32,668 nt of DNA, taken from Rhizobium sp. PDO1-076. GTDB taxonomy: Bacteria > Pseudomonadota > Alphaproteobacteria > Rhizobiales > Rhizobiaceae. Each line of letters begins with the position of its first letter. The first letter of the stretch is position 1. The translations under genes were made by a program, and so were the position numbers. The stretch is from positions 1-32,668 of the forward strand of contig NZ_AHZC01000377.1 in the NCBI RefSeq assembly GCF_000247475.1. The letters run 5' to 3'. Below the pieces are notes generated by a model that did no database searches, was not told where the DNA came from, and worked only from the letters and a program-made list of their open reading frames with translations. Below are positions 27,001 through 32,668 of the stretch, one piece after another.

Positions 27001-27109
27001 AACAGAGGGCGGTTACGATCCGCCGCTCGCCCCCATGTTCGAAGGGGCGTGCCTTGCGACGTGAAGGTTTCGCCGGTTGTCGTAGTTTGTTGACCCGACT
27101 TTCGAGCAT
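24042..27109 (-). pseudogene. Cyclase-domain/AAA-ATPase/TPR regulator, frame broken by an 8-bp tandem repeat (possibly phase-variable)
   Basis: With one 8-bp unit removed the gene encodes about 1019 residues. The N-terminus (about 28-200) is a class III nucleotide cyclase domain with metal Asp 38 (CFDLVGSTR) and Asp 82 (EAGDGGVALF). The usual transition-state Asn is Ala in LAIATRLQ, so it may be inactive. FIGRERELSAI and Walker A GDAGIGKS (250-257) start the ATPase domain, with Walker B VLAVEDIHWIDP after the break. The C-terminal half is helical, TPR-like. The first frame (start ATG 27107-27109, AGGAG six bases upstream) goes out of frame at the triple repeat at 26185-26208; the second frame is open to 24042 and overlaps ycaO. 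This class of protein controls neighbouring genes, here the YcaO cluster. Confidence 0.85.
26185..26208. repeat. Three tandem copies of GGCTGGTC inside the cluster regulator gene
   Basis: Three exact 8-bp copies lie head to tail. Because 8 is not a multiple of 3, each gain or loss changes the frame. Two copies would join TLHPLLNTFTGAASGPADQP to GLSASAVAAAFERNGI in one open frame; the present three copies end translation soon after in the wrong frame. Confidence 0.95.
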
Positions 27110-27133
27110 CCGCCACTCCTACGGCTCACGTGT

Positions 27134-27160
27134 ATTCCGGATCCAGAATGTATAGCATAT
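27134..27160 (-). promoter_or_regulatory. Candidate promoter -10 and operator for the YcaO cluster
   Basis: Reading the minus strand, TATGCTATACAT (a -10-like element) is followed by a 16-bp near-palindrome ATTCTGGATCCGGAAT with a single mismatched pair, 25 bases before the regulator start. The palindrome would sit at the transcription start, a normal place for a repressor. No convincing -35 was identified. Confidence 0.35.
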
Positions 27161-27190
27161 GCGACGGGCACCAGCGTAGTGGTTCCCCGC

Positions 27191-27219
27191 CGCTCCCGGA
27201 GAGCCCGGAGCGATTTTTT
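27191..27219 (+). terminator. Rho-independent terminator facing rightwards at the cluster edge
   Basis: CGCTCC-C-GG, loop AGAG, CC-C-GGAGCG, then A and TTTTTT. The U-tract gives plus-strand direction, but no plus-strand gene lies upstream: the whole cluster to the left is on the minus strand. It may end an antisense transcript or be left from a gene replaced when the cluster arrived. Confidence 0.8.
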
Positions 27220-27518
27220 GCTCATTGCTTTGCACCTAACCTAAGCCACGGTCATCTCAGGTCTGCGAAGATCGCGTCCGGCGGACTGAGCCGCCCCAGC
27301 TTTGCCGGAAACCATTTGCTTCAAGTTATGTGGCCATGGCTGGCGCGCCCAGCATGGCATAGCATCGTTGTTCGGCCTCTCTTGGCGAGATGATTCCAAT
27401 GGGCTCAAGAAGGCGCCACTACAGCGAGGAAATCCAGCCTGGGGCTTTTCCGATCTTTGCGGGGCGGCGTAACGCATGACGGACCTAAAAGGATGGTCCG
27501 GGCAAGCAAATCATCTCG
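27220..27518. other. Gene-free stretch between YcaO cluster and AraC gene
   Basis: No supportable gene, RNA or repeat is seen here. Short open frames lack ribosome sites and recognisable protein features. Confidence 0.5.
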
Positions 27519-27602
27519 ATGACCATCAACGGCATGGTGATAAATCCGACAAATCTCGACTATGGCAACCCCGAGGATCGCCTGCTGTCTGTGCTAGTAG
27601 AA
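27519..27602 (+). pseudogene. Possible N-terminal remnant of a [2Fe-2S] oxidoreductase small subunit
   Basis: A short frame from ATG 27519 reads MTINGMVINPTNLDYGNPED then RLLSVLVE. The pattern TINGM...PEDRLLSVL resembles the start of xanthine-dehydrogenase-type [2Fe-2S] subunits (T-x-N-G-x...P-D-x-x-L-L-x-V-L-R). The match stops where the convergent AraC gene ends at 27604, as expected of a truncated gene. The cysteine motifs of the family are absent because the rest is missing. The similarity is short and the call tentative. Confidence 0.25.
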
Positions 27603-27603
27603 T

Positions 27604-28497
27604 TCACCGACTCCGTCGGTACTCGCCCGGCGTTTTGCCCAACTGTCGTCTGAAGGCTCTGGCGAACGCGGCCTGTGAAGAAAAGCGGCAGACGAAAGCG
27701 ATCTCGACGAGAGACATTTCTGATGAAGACAGCAGAGACAGGGCGCGATTGATCCTCCGGCTCCCAATGTAACTGTTCGGGCTTTCGCCCACGGCCGTCC
27801 GGAACGCCCTCGCGAAGTGATACCTGCTCAGACAAGCAACCGACGCAATCTCGGCGACGGTCAGATCGGTTTCGAGATTGTCCTCGATGTAATCCTGGAC
27901 ACGCTTGAGCCGCCTTTGATCCAAAGCACCGACTATTCCCCCACCACGCTTCTCGATGCAGTGATCCGTGTAACTGCCGCTGATGTGCGTTACCAGGACG
28001 CTCGCGAGATGTTCCATCAAGAGCGAACCGCCTGCAGTCTCTTCCCTCAACTCGCCAAGTATGCGGACGCAAATCTGTCGGACGAATTCGTCTTCAAGCC
28101 CAGCTCGATAGATGTTTTCATCGAAAGCCACGGGGCGAGATGCTAACCCAGAAAGCGCGTCGATCTGGTCGTCGGGAATGTAGACATGCAAGACTTCCGG
28201 TATAGCCTCGGTTAGCCGGATCTGGTCCTCGTTGACGCCCTTGGGACACAGCCAGAGCGCTCCAGATCGGCTGGGCGTCGCTTGAAATCGTCCGTTACCT
28301 CGCCGCTCGACCATTCCGCCGCCCGTCCCGCGAACTGCAAATGTTATTTCCGTCTGCCTCGAGCAGATATCCGGGATGTCGCATGCGGGATGCGTCCGCA
28401 GTTCGGCGGCCAAACCGCCCCAGCCTCTGCCCAGAGAAGAAGCAAGCAATCCTGCATCGGGAAATTTCTGAGCCCCGTGATCGTAAAGAGATGTCAT
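27604..28497 (-). CDS. AraC family transcriptional regulator
   Basis: 297 residues from ATG 28495-28497. The C-terminal 100 residues hold both AraC helix-turn-helix units: DLTVAEIASVACLSRYHFAR with AFRTAVGESPNSYI, then MSLVEIAFVCRFSSQAAFAR with AFRRQLGKTPGEYRR. The N-terminal half (about 30-150) is a cupin-like sensory domain of the type found in rhizobial AraC proteins. An in-frame GTG at 28570-28572 would add 25 residues; neither start has a strong ribosome site. It is divergent from the winged-helix ATPase regulator across about 340 bases, and the target genes are not evident. Confidence 0.9.
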   Translation of the reverse strand: MTSLYDHGAQKFPDAGLLASSLGRGWGGLAAELRTHPACDIPDICSRQTEITFAVRGTGGGMVERRGNGRFQATPSRSGALWLCPKGVNEDQIRLTEAIPEVLHVYIPDDQIDALSGLASRPVAFDENIYRAGLEDEFVRQICVRILGELREETAGGSLLMEHLASVLVTHISGSYTDHCIEKRGGGIVGALDQRRLKRVQDYIEDNLETDLTVAEIASVACLSRYHFARAFRTAVGESPNSYIGSRRINRALSLLSSSEMSLVEIAFVCRFSSQAAFARAFRRQLGKTPGEYRRSR

Positions 28498-28835
28498 TGC
28501 AGCCGCCCGCGCCTGGTCTTCCTCGCAATGTTGTACGGTCGCGTTCGACCGAAAATCAAGGGAACAGCACACAAGGTAAAAACCTCGGCACGGCCAGACA
28601 AGACGTGTCCGACGTTTGCGGCAATGTTGATTGCTGCGACAGGTCGTCTGAAGTGGCCCGGCGCGCAGAAAAATCGCAAATCGGGGTGTCCGGAATACGA
28701 GCGGAACCGCTTCGTTCGTTGGTCACCTTGTTCCAACAATTGTAATAGTGTTAGCTAAGTGCATTGTAACCTGAAGTATAAGAATTTTGAACTTTATTAG
28801 CGCCGTGTCGCGATACGACGTGAGCAACGACCATT
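28498..28835. other. Divergent intergenic region between AraC and winged-helix regulator genes
   Basis: Both regulator promoters must lie here. The right part (about 28735-28800) is markedly AT-rich, as expected of a promoter. No clear palindrome, and no copy of the 10-bp-spaced TTTAC repeat found further right, was seen. Confidence 0.4.
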
Positions 28836-31532
28836 TTGAGTGATGTCGCTGGAGTGGCGAGTTTGGAAGAGGAACTGTATTTTGCGCCGTTCTCTATAGT
28901 GCCCGCCAGGCGAAGCCTGATGCGGAGCGGAGCGGTCGTTCCCTTGGGAAGCCGAGCCACGGATATCCTCCTGCTTCTGGTCGCACATCCCGGAGAACTC
29001 AAGACAAACCAGGAGATCGTAAAGCACGTATGGCCAGATACGTTCGTGGACGATGCCAACCTGCGCGTCCATGTATCGGCATTGAGGAAAGTCCTGGGCG
29101 ACACCAAGGCCGAACCCAACTTCGTCGCAAATGTTCCGGGGCGAGGCTATACCTTCATCGCGCGCGTGGAGCGCCGATCGCAGGTCTTGCCGATCGAGCC
29201 CGCCTCCACTCGCATCCCACGCGACGCGGATTCGCTGCGGATAATTGGCCGCGATCACAGCATTGAGACGATCCTATACCAGTTGGGAAAAGGCCGACTG
29301 GTCACAGTCACGGGCGCTGGAGGGATCGGAAAGTCCACCGTTGCGAGAGCTGTCGCTGGGCGATTGGCCGGGAGGCTTGAGGTAGTCAGCGTAGAACTGT
29401 CCGACGTGGCGTCAGGCGATCTCGTGCTGACGGTTGTCGCATCCGCTCTCGGGATTAAATCGCGCGCCGACGACATGCTGGATACGATATGCATGACGCT
29501 GGAAGCAACACCTACCCTGATCGTTCTCGACGGATGCGAGCATTTGATCGAGGACGCGACTAAATTCGTCGAAGCCGTCCTGCAAAGAACGACGTCGGCC
29601 AGGTTCCTCGCCACAAGCCGTGAACCGCTCAGGGGAAGCGGCGAGCGTGTCCACCGTCTCTTTCCTCTCGATACGCCCGCTGCTGACGTGAGCCCCGAGG
29701 AGGCGCTCAGGTTCCCGGCCATCGAATTGTTTGTGGAGCGGGCCGACGCGTGCCTTGGCGGTTACGAACTCACCGAGGAAGACGCACCCATCGTCATCGA
29801 TATCTGCACGCGGTTGGACGGGATCGCGCTGGCCATCGAACTTGCTGCTGGCCGTCTCGAATCCATGGGGGTCGCATCACTCGCCAAGTCCCTCAACGAC
29901 TGCTTCAAGGTTCTCAGCCGCGGGCGGCGGACGGCCTTGCCCAGACACCAGACGCTCCGCGCGGCTCTGGATTGGAGTTACATGTTGCTGAACCCTACGG
30001 AACAGCGTGCGCTGGTCGAACTCTCGGTCTTCAGGGGCCGTTTTTCCATGAGTGCCGCCGAGGCCGTGCTCACCGACGACACCTACGACCTTCTGGCCGC
30101 GCTGGTGGCCAAATCGCTGGTGGTCGTGGAGGCGTCCGCAGGCGATCAGTCATACCGTCTGCTCGACACAACACGCATATACGCCTCCGCAAAGCTTGTG
30201 GAATCAGGCGAATACGATCGTATCATGATCAAGTTCGGCAACTACCTGTTGGAATTGTTCGAGGCATCCACATCGGTGATGCACACACATACCACCGACG
30301 AAGTAGGGCGTGACTTCGGCTCTCTCATACCGAGCCTCCGAGCGTGTCTGGACTGGGCACTTCTCGGCAGTGGCGAAAGGATCCTCGGTGCGAGGATCAC
30401 CGTCGCGGCCTTGCCGCTTTTTTTCAAACTGTCGCTGTTCGACGAATGCATCGCCGCAGTCACCTCGTCGATCGGCTACCTCGATGCCAACCCCGACGTC
30501 GACGAAGCGAGCAGAATGAAACTTTACACGGCACTGGGATGGCCGCAGATGATCGCCGCCGATGCCCCAGGACGAGGTATTGAAGCATGGACGGCATCCG
30601 CCCGCATCGCCGAGAAGCTGGGAGATGTCGATCATCAGCTACGATCCATATGGGGACTTTGGGTAGACGCCATAAACAAGGCGGAGCCGAACACCGCGCT
30701 TGGTTTGACGCTACAGTTCGCAGAAATGGCAGCCGTCTCGCCCGACCCTGCCGACATTGTGATCGGCCATCGCATGAAGGGCGCTACCCTTCATTGGCTG
30801 GGTCGCCACGCCGACGCTGCCGATTGCCTCAGCGCCATGCTGGCCGAGTACGAGGGTCTGCCGTCGGCCGGGCATGCGATCCGATTTCAGTTTGACCAGA
30901 AGGTAACCGCCCGGATCGTCCTTTCACGATGCAAGTGGTTCCTGGGACGCGAGCAGGAGGCCATGGCCGATGTAGCGGCCACGCTCGAATACGCAGAGAG
31001 CATCGGCCACTATGCGTCCCTGACCAATGCTCTCGCAGAAGCAGCCTGCCCGCTTGCTCTTATGTCCGGCGACGACGAACTGGCAGCCCGCTACATCAGC
31101 ATGCTCAGAGGACATACGAAGGCGACTATGCTCGACGTATGGCGCACATACGCCGAATGCTTCGAGGCCGAGCTTGTGCGAAGAGCCGGGGACAATCAGG
31201 CATCCCTGCGTCAGCTTCGGCAAGGCCTGCAGTCACTCCGTAAAGCGGGCTTTGTCTTGTTCGAGACGATGTTCGTGACAACTGAGGCACGGGCGCTATC
31301 CGGACTTGGCCGAAATTCAGAAGCAGTGGCGGTACTTGATGCATCCTTGCAAAAAAGCACGGCCTCCGGAGAGGCGTGGTATCTTCCAGAGCTCCACCGT
31401 GCGAAGGCGAACATTCAGTTTGAAATGGCGGATATGGCCAACGCGAAACGGAGCCTCGACATCGCGGGACGCACGGCGAGCGCCGCCGGGGCCGTCGCAT
31501 TGGCTCGGCTTGTCGAACGTGACATGGCTTAA
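28836..31532 (+). CDS. Winged-helix / NB-ARC ATPase / helical-repeat transcriptional regulator
   Basis: 898 residues. The N-terminus (about 12-110) is an OmpR/PhoB-type winged helix: LGSRATDILLLLVAHPGELK, then VWPDTFVDDANLRVHVSALRK and GRGYTFIARV. Next is a STAND/NB-ARC ATPase with Walker A GAGGIGKST (160-168), Walker B TLIVLDGCEH and a downstream LPRHQTLRAALDWSY element typical of these regulators. The last 400 residues are helical repeats for ligand or partner binding. Such proteins act as ATP-switched activators. The start is uncertain: TTG 28836 as given, or TTG 28863, which has GGAG eight bases upstream. Likely targets are the two genes immediately downstream. Confidence 0.88.
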   Translation: MSDVAGVASLEEELYFAPFSIVPARRSLMRSGAVVPLGSRATDILLLLVAHPGELKTNQEIVKHVWPDTFVDDANLRVHVSALRKVLGDTKAEPNFVANVPGRGYTFIARVERRSQVLPIEPASTRIPRDADSLRIIGRDHSIETILYQLGKGRLVTVTGAGGIGKSTVARAVAGRLAGRLEVVSVELSDVASGDLVLTVVASALGIKSRADDMLDTICMTLEATPTLIVLDGCEHLIEDATKFVEAVLQRTTSARFLATSREPLRGSGERVHRLFPLDTPAADVSPEEALRFPAIELFVERADACLGGYELTEEDAPIVIDICTRLDGIALAIELAAGRLESMGVASLAKSLNDCFKVLSRGRRTALPRHQTLRAALDWSYMLLNPTEQRALVELSVFRGRFSMSAAEAVLTDDTYDLLAALVAKSLVVVEASAGDQSYRLLDTTRIYASAKLVESGEYDRIMIKFGNYLLELFEASTSVMHTHTTDEVGRDFGSLIPSLRACLDWALLGSGERILGARITVAALPLFFKLSLFDECIAAVTSSIGYLDANPDVDEASRMKLYTALGWPQMIAADAPGRGIEAWTASARIAEKLGDVDHQLRSIWGLWVDAINKAEPNTALGLTLQFAEMAAVSPDPADIVIGHRMKGATLHWLGRHADAADCLSAMLAEYEGLPSAGHAIRFQFDQKVTARIVLSRCKWFLGREQEAMADVAATLEYAESIGHYASLTNALAEAACPLALMSGDDELAARYISMLRGHTKATMLDVWRTYAECFEAELVRRAGDNQASLRQLRQGLQSLRKAGFVLFETMFVTTEARALSGLGRNSEAVAVLDASLQKSTASGEAWYLPELHRAKANIQFEMADMANAKRSLDIAGRTASAAGAVALARLVERDMA

Positions 31533-31565
31533 TCTCGCGCCGTGATGGCACTGAACAGGTACCGG

Positions 31566-31595
31566 TTTACACGGATTTACAACTCTAAACTCGCC
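31566..31595 (+). promoter_or_regulatory. Triple direct repeat, 10-bp spacing, upstream of DJ-1-like gene
   Basis: TTTAC at 31566, TTTAC at 31576 and TAAAC at 31586, followed by TCGCC. Direct repeats one helical turn apart are the usual sites of OmpR/PhoB-type winged helices, the domain carried by the regulator encoded just upstream. A matching element precedes the next gene. Confidence 0.55.
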
Positions 31596-31640
31596 TCCCC
31601 CTTTTAGGCACGGCATGGTGGCGCCGAAGAGGAGAGCGCC

Positions 31641-32180
31641 ATGGAAGGCAACCAGCCGGTCCGTTTTCTGGTCATTCTTTCAACAGACGAAAGTGGCGAT
31701 GTATCGGCTAGCGCAGTTACACTCGGTCGAATTGCGCCACCCTATTATCTGTTCAAAGACCATGGTGCGGAGGTTGTCCTTGCCACGTTGACGGGGGGAT
31801 ATCCCCGTCTTCCTGATTTTAGAGAAACCGAACCGCACGAAAAGAGCCTTCGCCGCTTTTTCCTCGACAGAGCGGCCAGGGACGACCTCGCGGACACACT
31901 AGCCGCAGACCAGATCGTCGCCGAAGATTTCGACGCAGCCCTTTGCCTCGGATTTTCAGGCGCTCTCTGGGGAAACCACAACAACAGTGTGGCCACCATA
32001 CTTACGACGCTTCTGGAGACCGGCAAACCCGTAGCCGTCATCCCCGGCAACGCTGTCGAGATTACCCCTCACGGTGCGGGCGATGGCCTGCTGATTTTCG
32101 GCGATTCCGACAACGCGCCCATCACGGCGGCACATGCACTCCTGGCGATCGTCAATGAACGCCGCAACCACGTCGCCTGA
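31641..32180 (+). CDS. DJ-1/PfpI-like protein lacking the catalytic cysteine
   Basis: 179 residues. The overall layout follows the DJ-1/PfpI/Hsp31 glutamine-amidotransferase-like fold: a first strand VRFLVILST, the segment [19 protein letters not shown], and [16 protein letters not shown] where family members have the P-G-G-H-G loop. In the nucleophile elbow, where the family has A-x-C-H-G, this protein reads [10 protein letters not shown] (131-140), so the Cys is missing. It is probably not an active hydrolase or glyoxalase and may bind a ligand. AGGAG lies six bases before the ATG. It is flanked by a regulator and a Tat-exported hydrolase. Confidence 0.75.
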   Translation: MEGNQPVRFLVILSTDESGDVSASAVTLGRIAPPYYLFKDHGAEVVLATLTGGYPRLPDFRETEPHEKSLRRFFLDRAARDDLADTLAADQIVAEDFDAALCLGFSGALWGNHNNSVATILTTLLETGKPVAVIPGNAVEITPHGAGDGLLIFGDSDNAPITAAHALLAIVNERRNHVA

Positions 32181-32203
32181 TACGTATCCCTCCGAAACAG
32201 GCA

Positions 32204-32233
32204 TTTGCATCGATTTACGACGCTTTACTCGCC
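32204..32233 (+). promoter_or_regulatory. Triple direct repeat, 10-bp spacing, upstream of alpha/beta hydrolase gene
   Basis: TTTGC at 32204, TTTAC at 32214 and TTTAC at 32224, followed by TCGCC, at the same spacing and with the same trailing TCGCC as the element at 31566-31595. It lies 56 bases before the start codon; the first copy lies 45 bases before its gene. Confidence 0.55.
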
Positions 32234-32289
32234 AATCCAAAGCAACTCGGGCAAATTCACATCGTCGAAGGCCGACAATGGAGGATACC

Positions 32290-32668
32290 ATGAACGAACG
32301 CTCGACAGCACCCGCCTTTGGGATCACCCGGCGTGATATCATTCTGTCCAGCGGTATAGCGGTCGCCGCCATGGCGCTTCCAAGACAGGGCGCGGCCGCT
32401 ACCCAACCTTCTGCCAACCAATCGGGGAACGAGATCATGTCATTCGTCAAAACACAGGACGGCACGGAAATCTACTACAAGGACTGGGGTCCAAAGGACG
32501 CGCAGCCGATCGTCTTCCACCATGGCTGGCCGCTCAGCTCAGACGACTGGGACGGACAGATGATGTATTTCCTGGAAAAGGGCTACCGCGTCATCGCCCA
32601 CGACCGCCGAGGCCATGGTCGCTCCACCCAGACCTGGACCGGGAACGAGATGGACACCTATGCCGCCG
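32290..32668 (+). CDS. Tat-exported alpha/beta hydrolase, chloroperoxidase/arylesterase-like (3' end beyond window)
   Basis: The frame opens at ATG 32290-32292 (GGAGG five bases upstream) and stays open to the right edge, about 126 residues. The N-terminus has a twin-arginine signal, [19 protein letters not shown], and a cleavage region GAAA. The mature part begins like non-haem chloroperoxidases: [33 protein letters not shown] (oxyanion HGWP) and [13 protein letters not shown]. The catalytic Ser, Asp and His lie beyond the window. It probably hydrolyses an ester or lactone in the periplasm. Confidence 0.9.
   Translation, partial: MNERSTAPAFGITRRDIILSSGIAVAAMALPRQGAAATQPSANQSGNEIMSFVKTQDGTEIYYKDWGPKDAQPIVFHHGWPLSSDDWDGQMMYFLEKGYRVIAHDRRGHGRSTQTWTGNEMDTYAA

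Noticed and set aside
27013-27225. 70-codon minus-strand frame (MSKKSLRALRERRG...) as a precursor peptide upstream of the cluster regulator
   Set aside because: It overlaps the regulator start, runs through the terminator hairpin and promoter-like box, and has no ribosome site or Gly/Cys-type core.
1-32668. CRISPR arrays, tRNA and rRNA genes
   Set aside because: No regularly spaced direct repeats with unique spacers, and no cloverleaf or rRNA-like sequence was recognised on reading both strands.

Overview
The window looks like an accessory stretch of a GC-rich alphaproteobacterial genome, most likely Rhizobiaceae (Rhizobium/Agrobacterium type). The pointers are the gene content: an ACC deaminase gene paired with its Lrp-type regulator, a dipeptide-type ABC operon with an M20 peptidase, a soluble double-PAS chemotaxis transducer and an IS630-type element. 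This is inference from gene families; no ribosomal or housekeeping marker is present.

Region 1 (1-8125). A minus-strand operon runs leftwards from about 7260: periplasmic solute-binding protein, two permeases, a fused double ATPase, an M20 metallopeptidase and a TauE/SafE exporter that runs off the left edge. Genes abut or overlap. A divergent GntR/FCD regulator (7433-8125) shares the upstream region, which holds a perfect 10-bp palindrome of the type FCD regulators bind. The likely job is uptake of a peptide or acylated amino acid, hydrolysis in the cytoplasm and export of a product.

Region 2 (8164-13911). A large transketolase/E1-like gene is broken by a one-base deletion and an in-frame amber codon. 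Next are acdS (ACC deaminase) and divergent acdR, then a small excisionase-like DNA-binding protein and a complete IS630-family element (12860-13911) with TA target duplication.

Region 3 (13912-19655). An orphan rho-independent terminator (14282-14313) may mark a small RNA. It is followed by a flavin monooxygenase and MFS transporter pair. The MFS start lies in a recombination joint with a decayed SorC-family regulator, which precedes an SDR dehydrogenase. A methyl-accepting chemotaxis protein with two PAS domains and no membrane segment closes the region.

Region 4 (19656-27220) is the most interesting part. It is a minus-strand cluster: a large cyclase-domain/ATPase regulator, a YcaO enzyme (TTG start), a TfuA partner, a thermolysin-like zinc peptidase (HEVGH...SEAFSD) and an unrecognised 231-residue protein with a CGCDC motif. 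YcaO plus TfuA is the known pair for peptide-backbone thioamidation, so this looks like an undescribed ribosomal-peptide or protein-thioamide system. The regulator is out of frame because of three tandem copies of an 8-bp unit; with two copies it reads through as one protein of about 1019 residues. This suggests slippage-based on/off switching.

Region 5 (27519-32668). An AraC regulator lies next to a possible gene remnant. Divergent from it is a winged-helix/NB-ARC/repeat regulator. Then come a DJ-1/PfpI-like protein lacking the catalytic cysteine and a Tat-exported alpha/beta hydrolase cut by the right edge. The last two genes share an upstream element of three 5-bp repeats at exact 10-bp spacing, a good candidate site for the neighbouring OmpR/PhoB-type DNA-binding domain.
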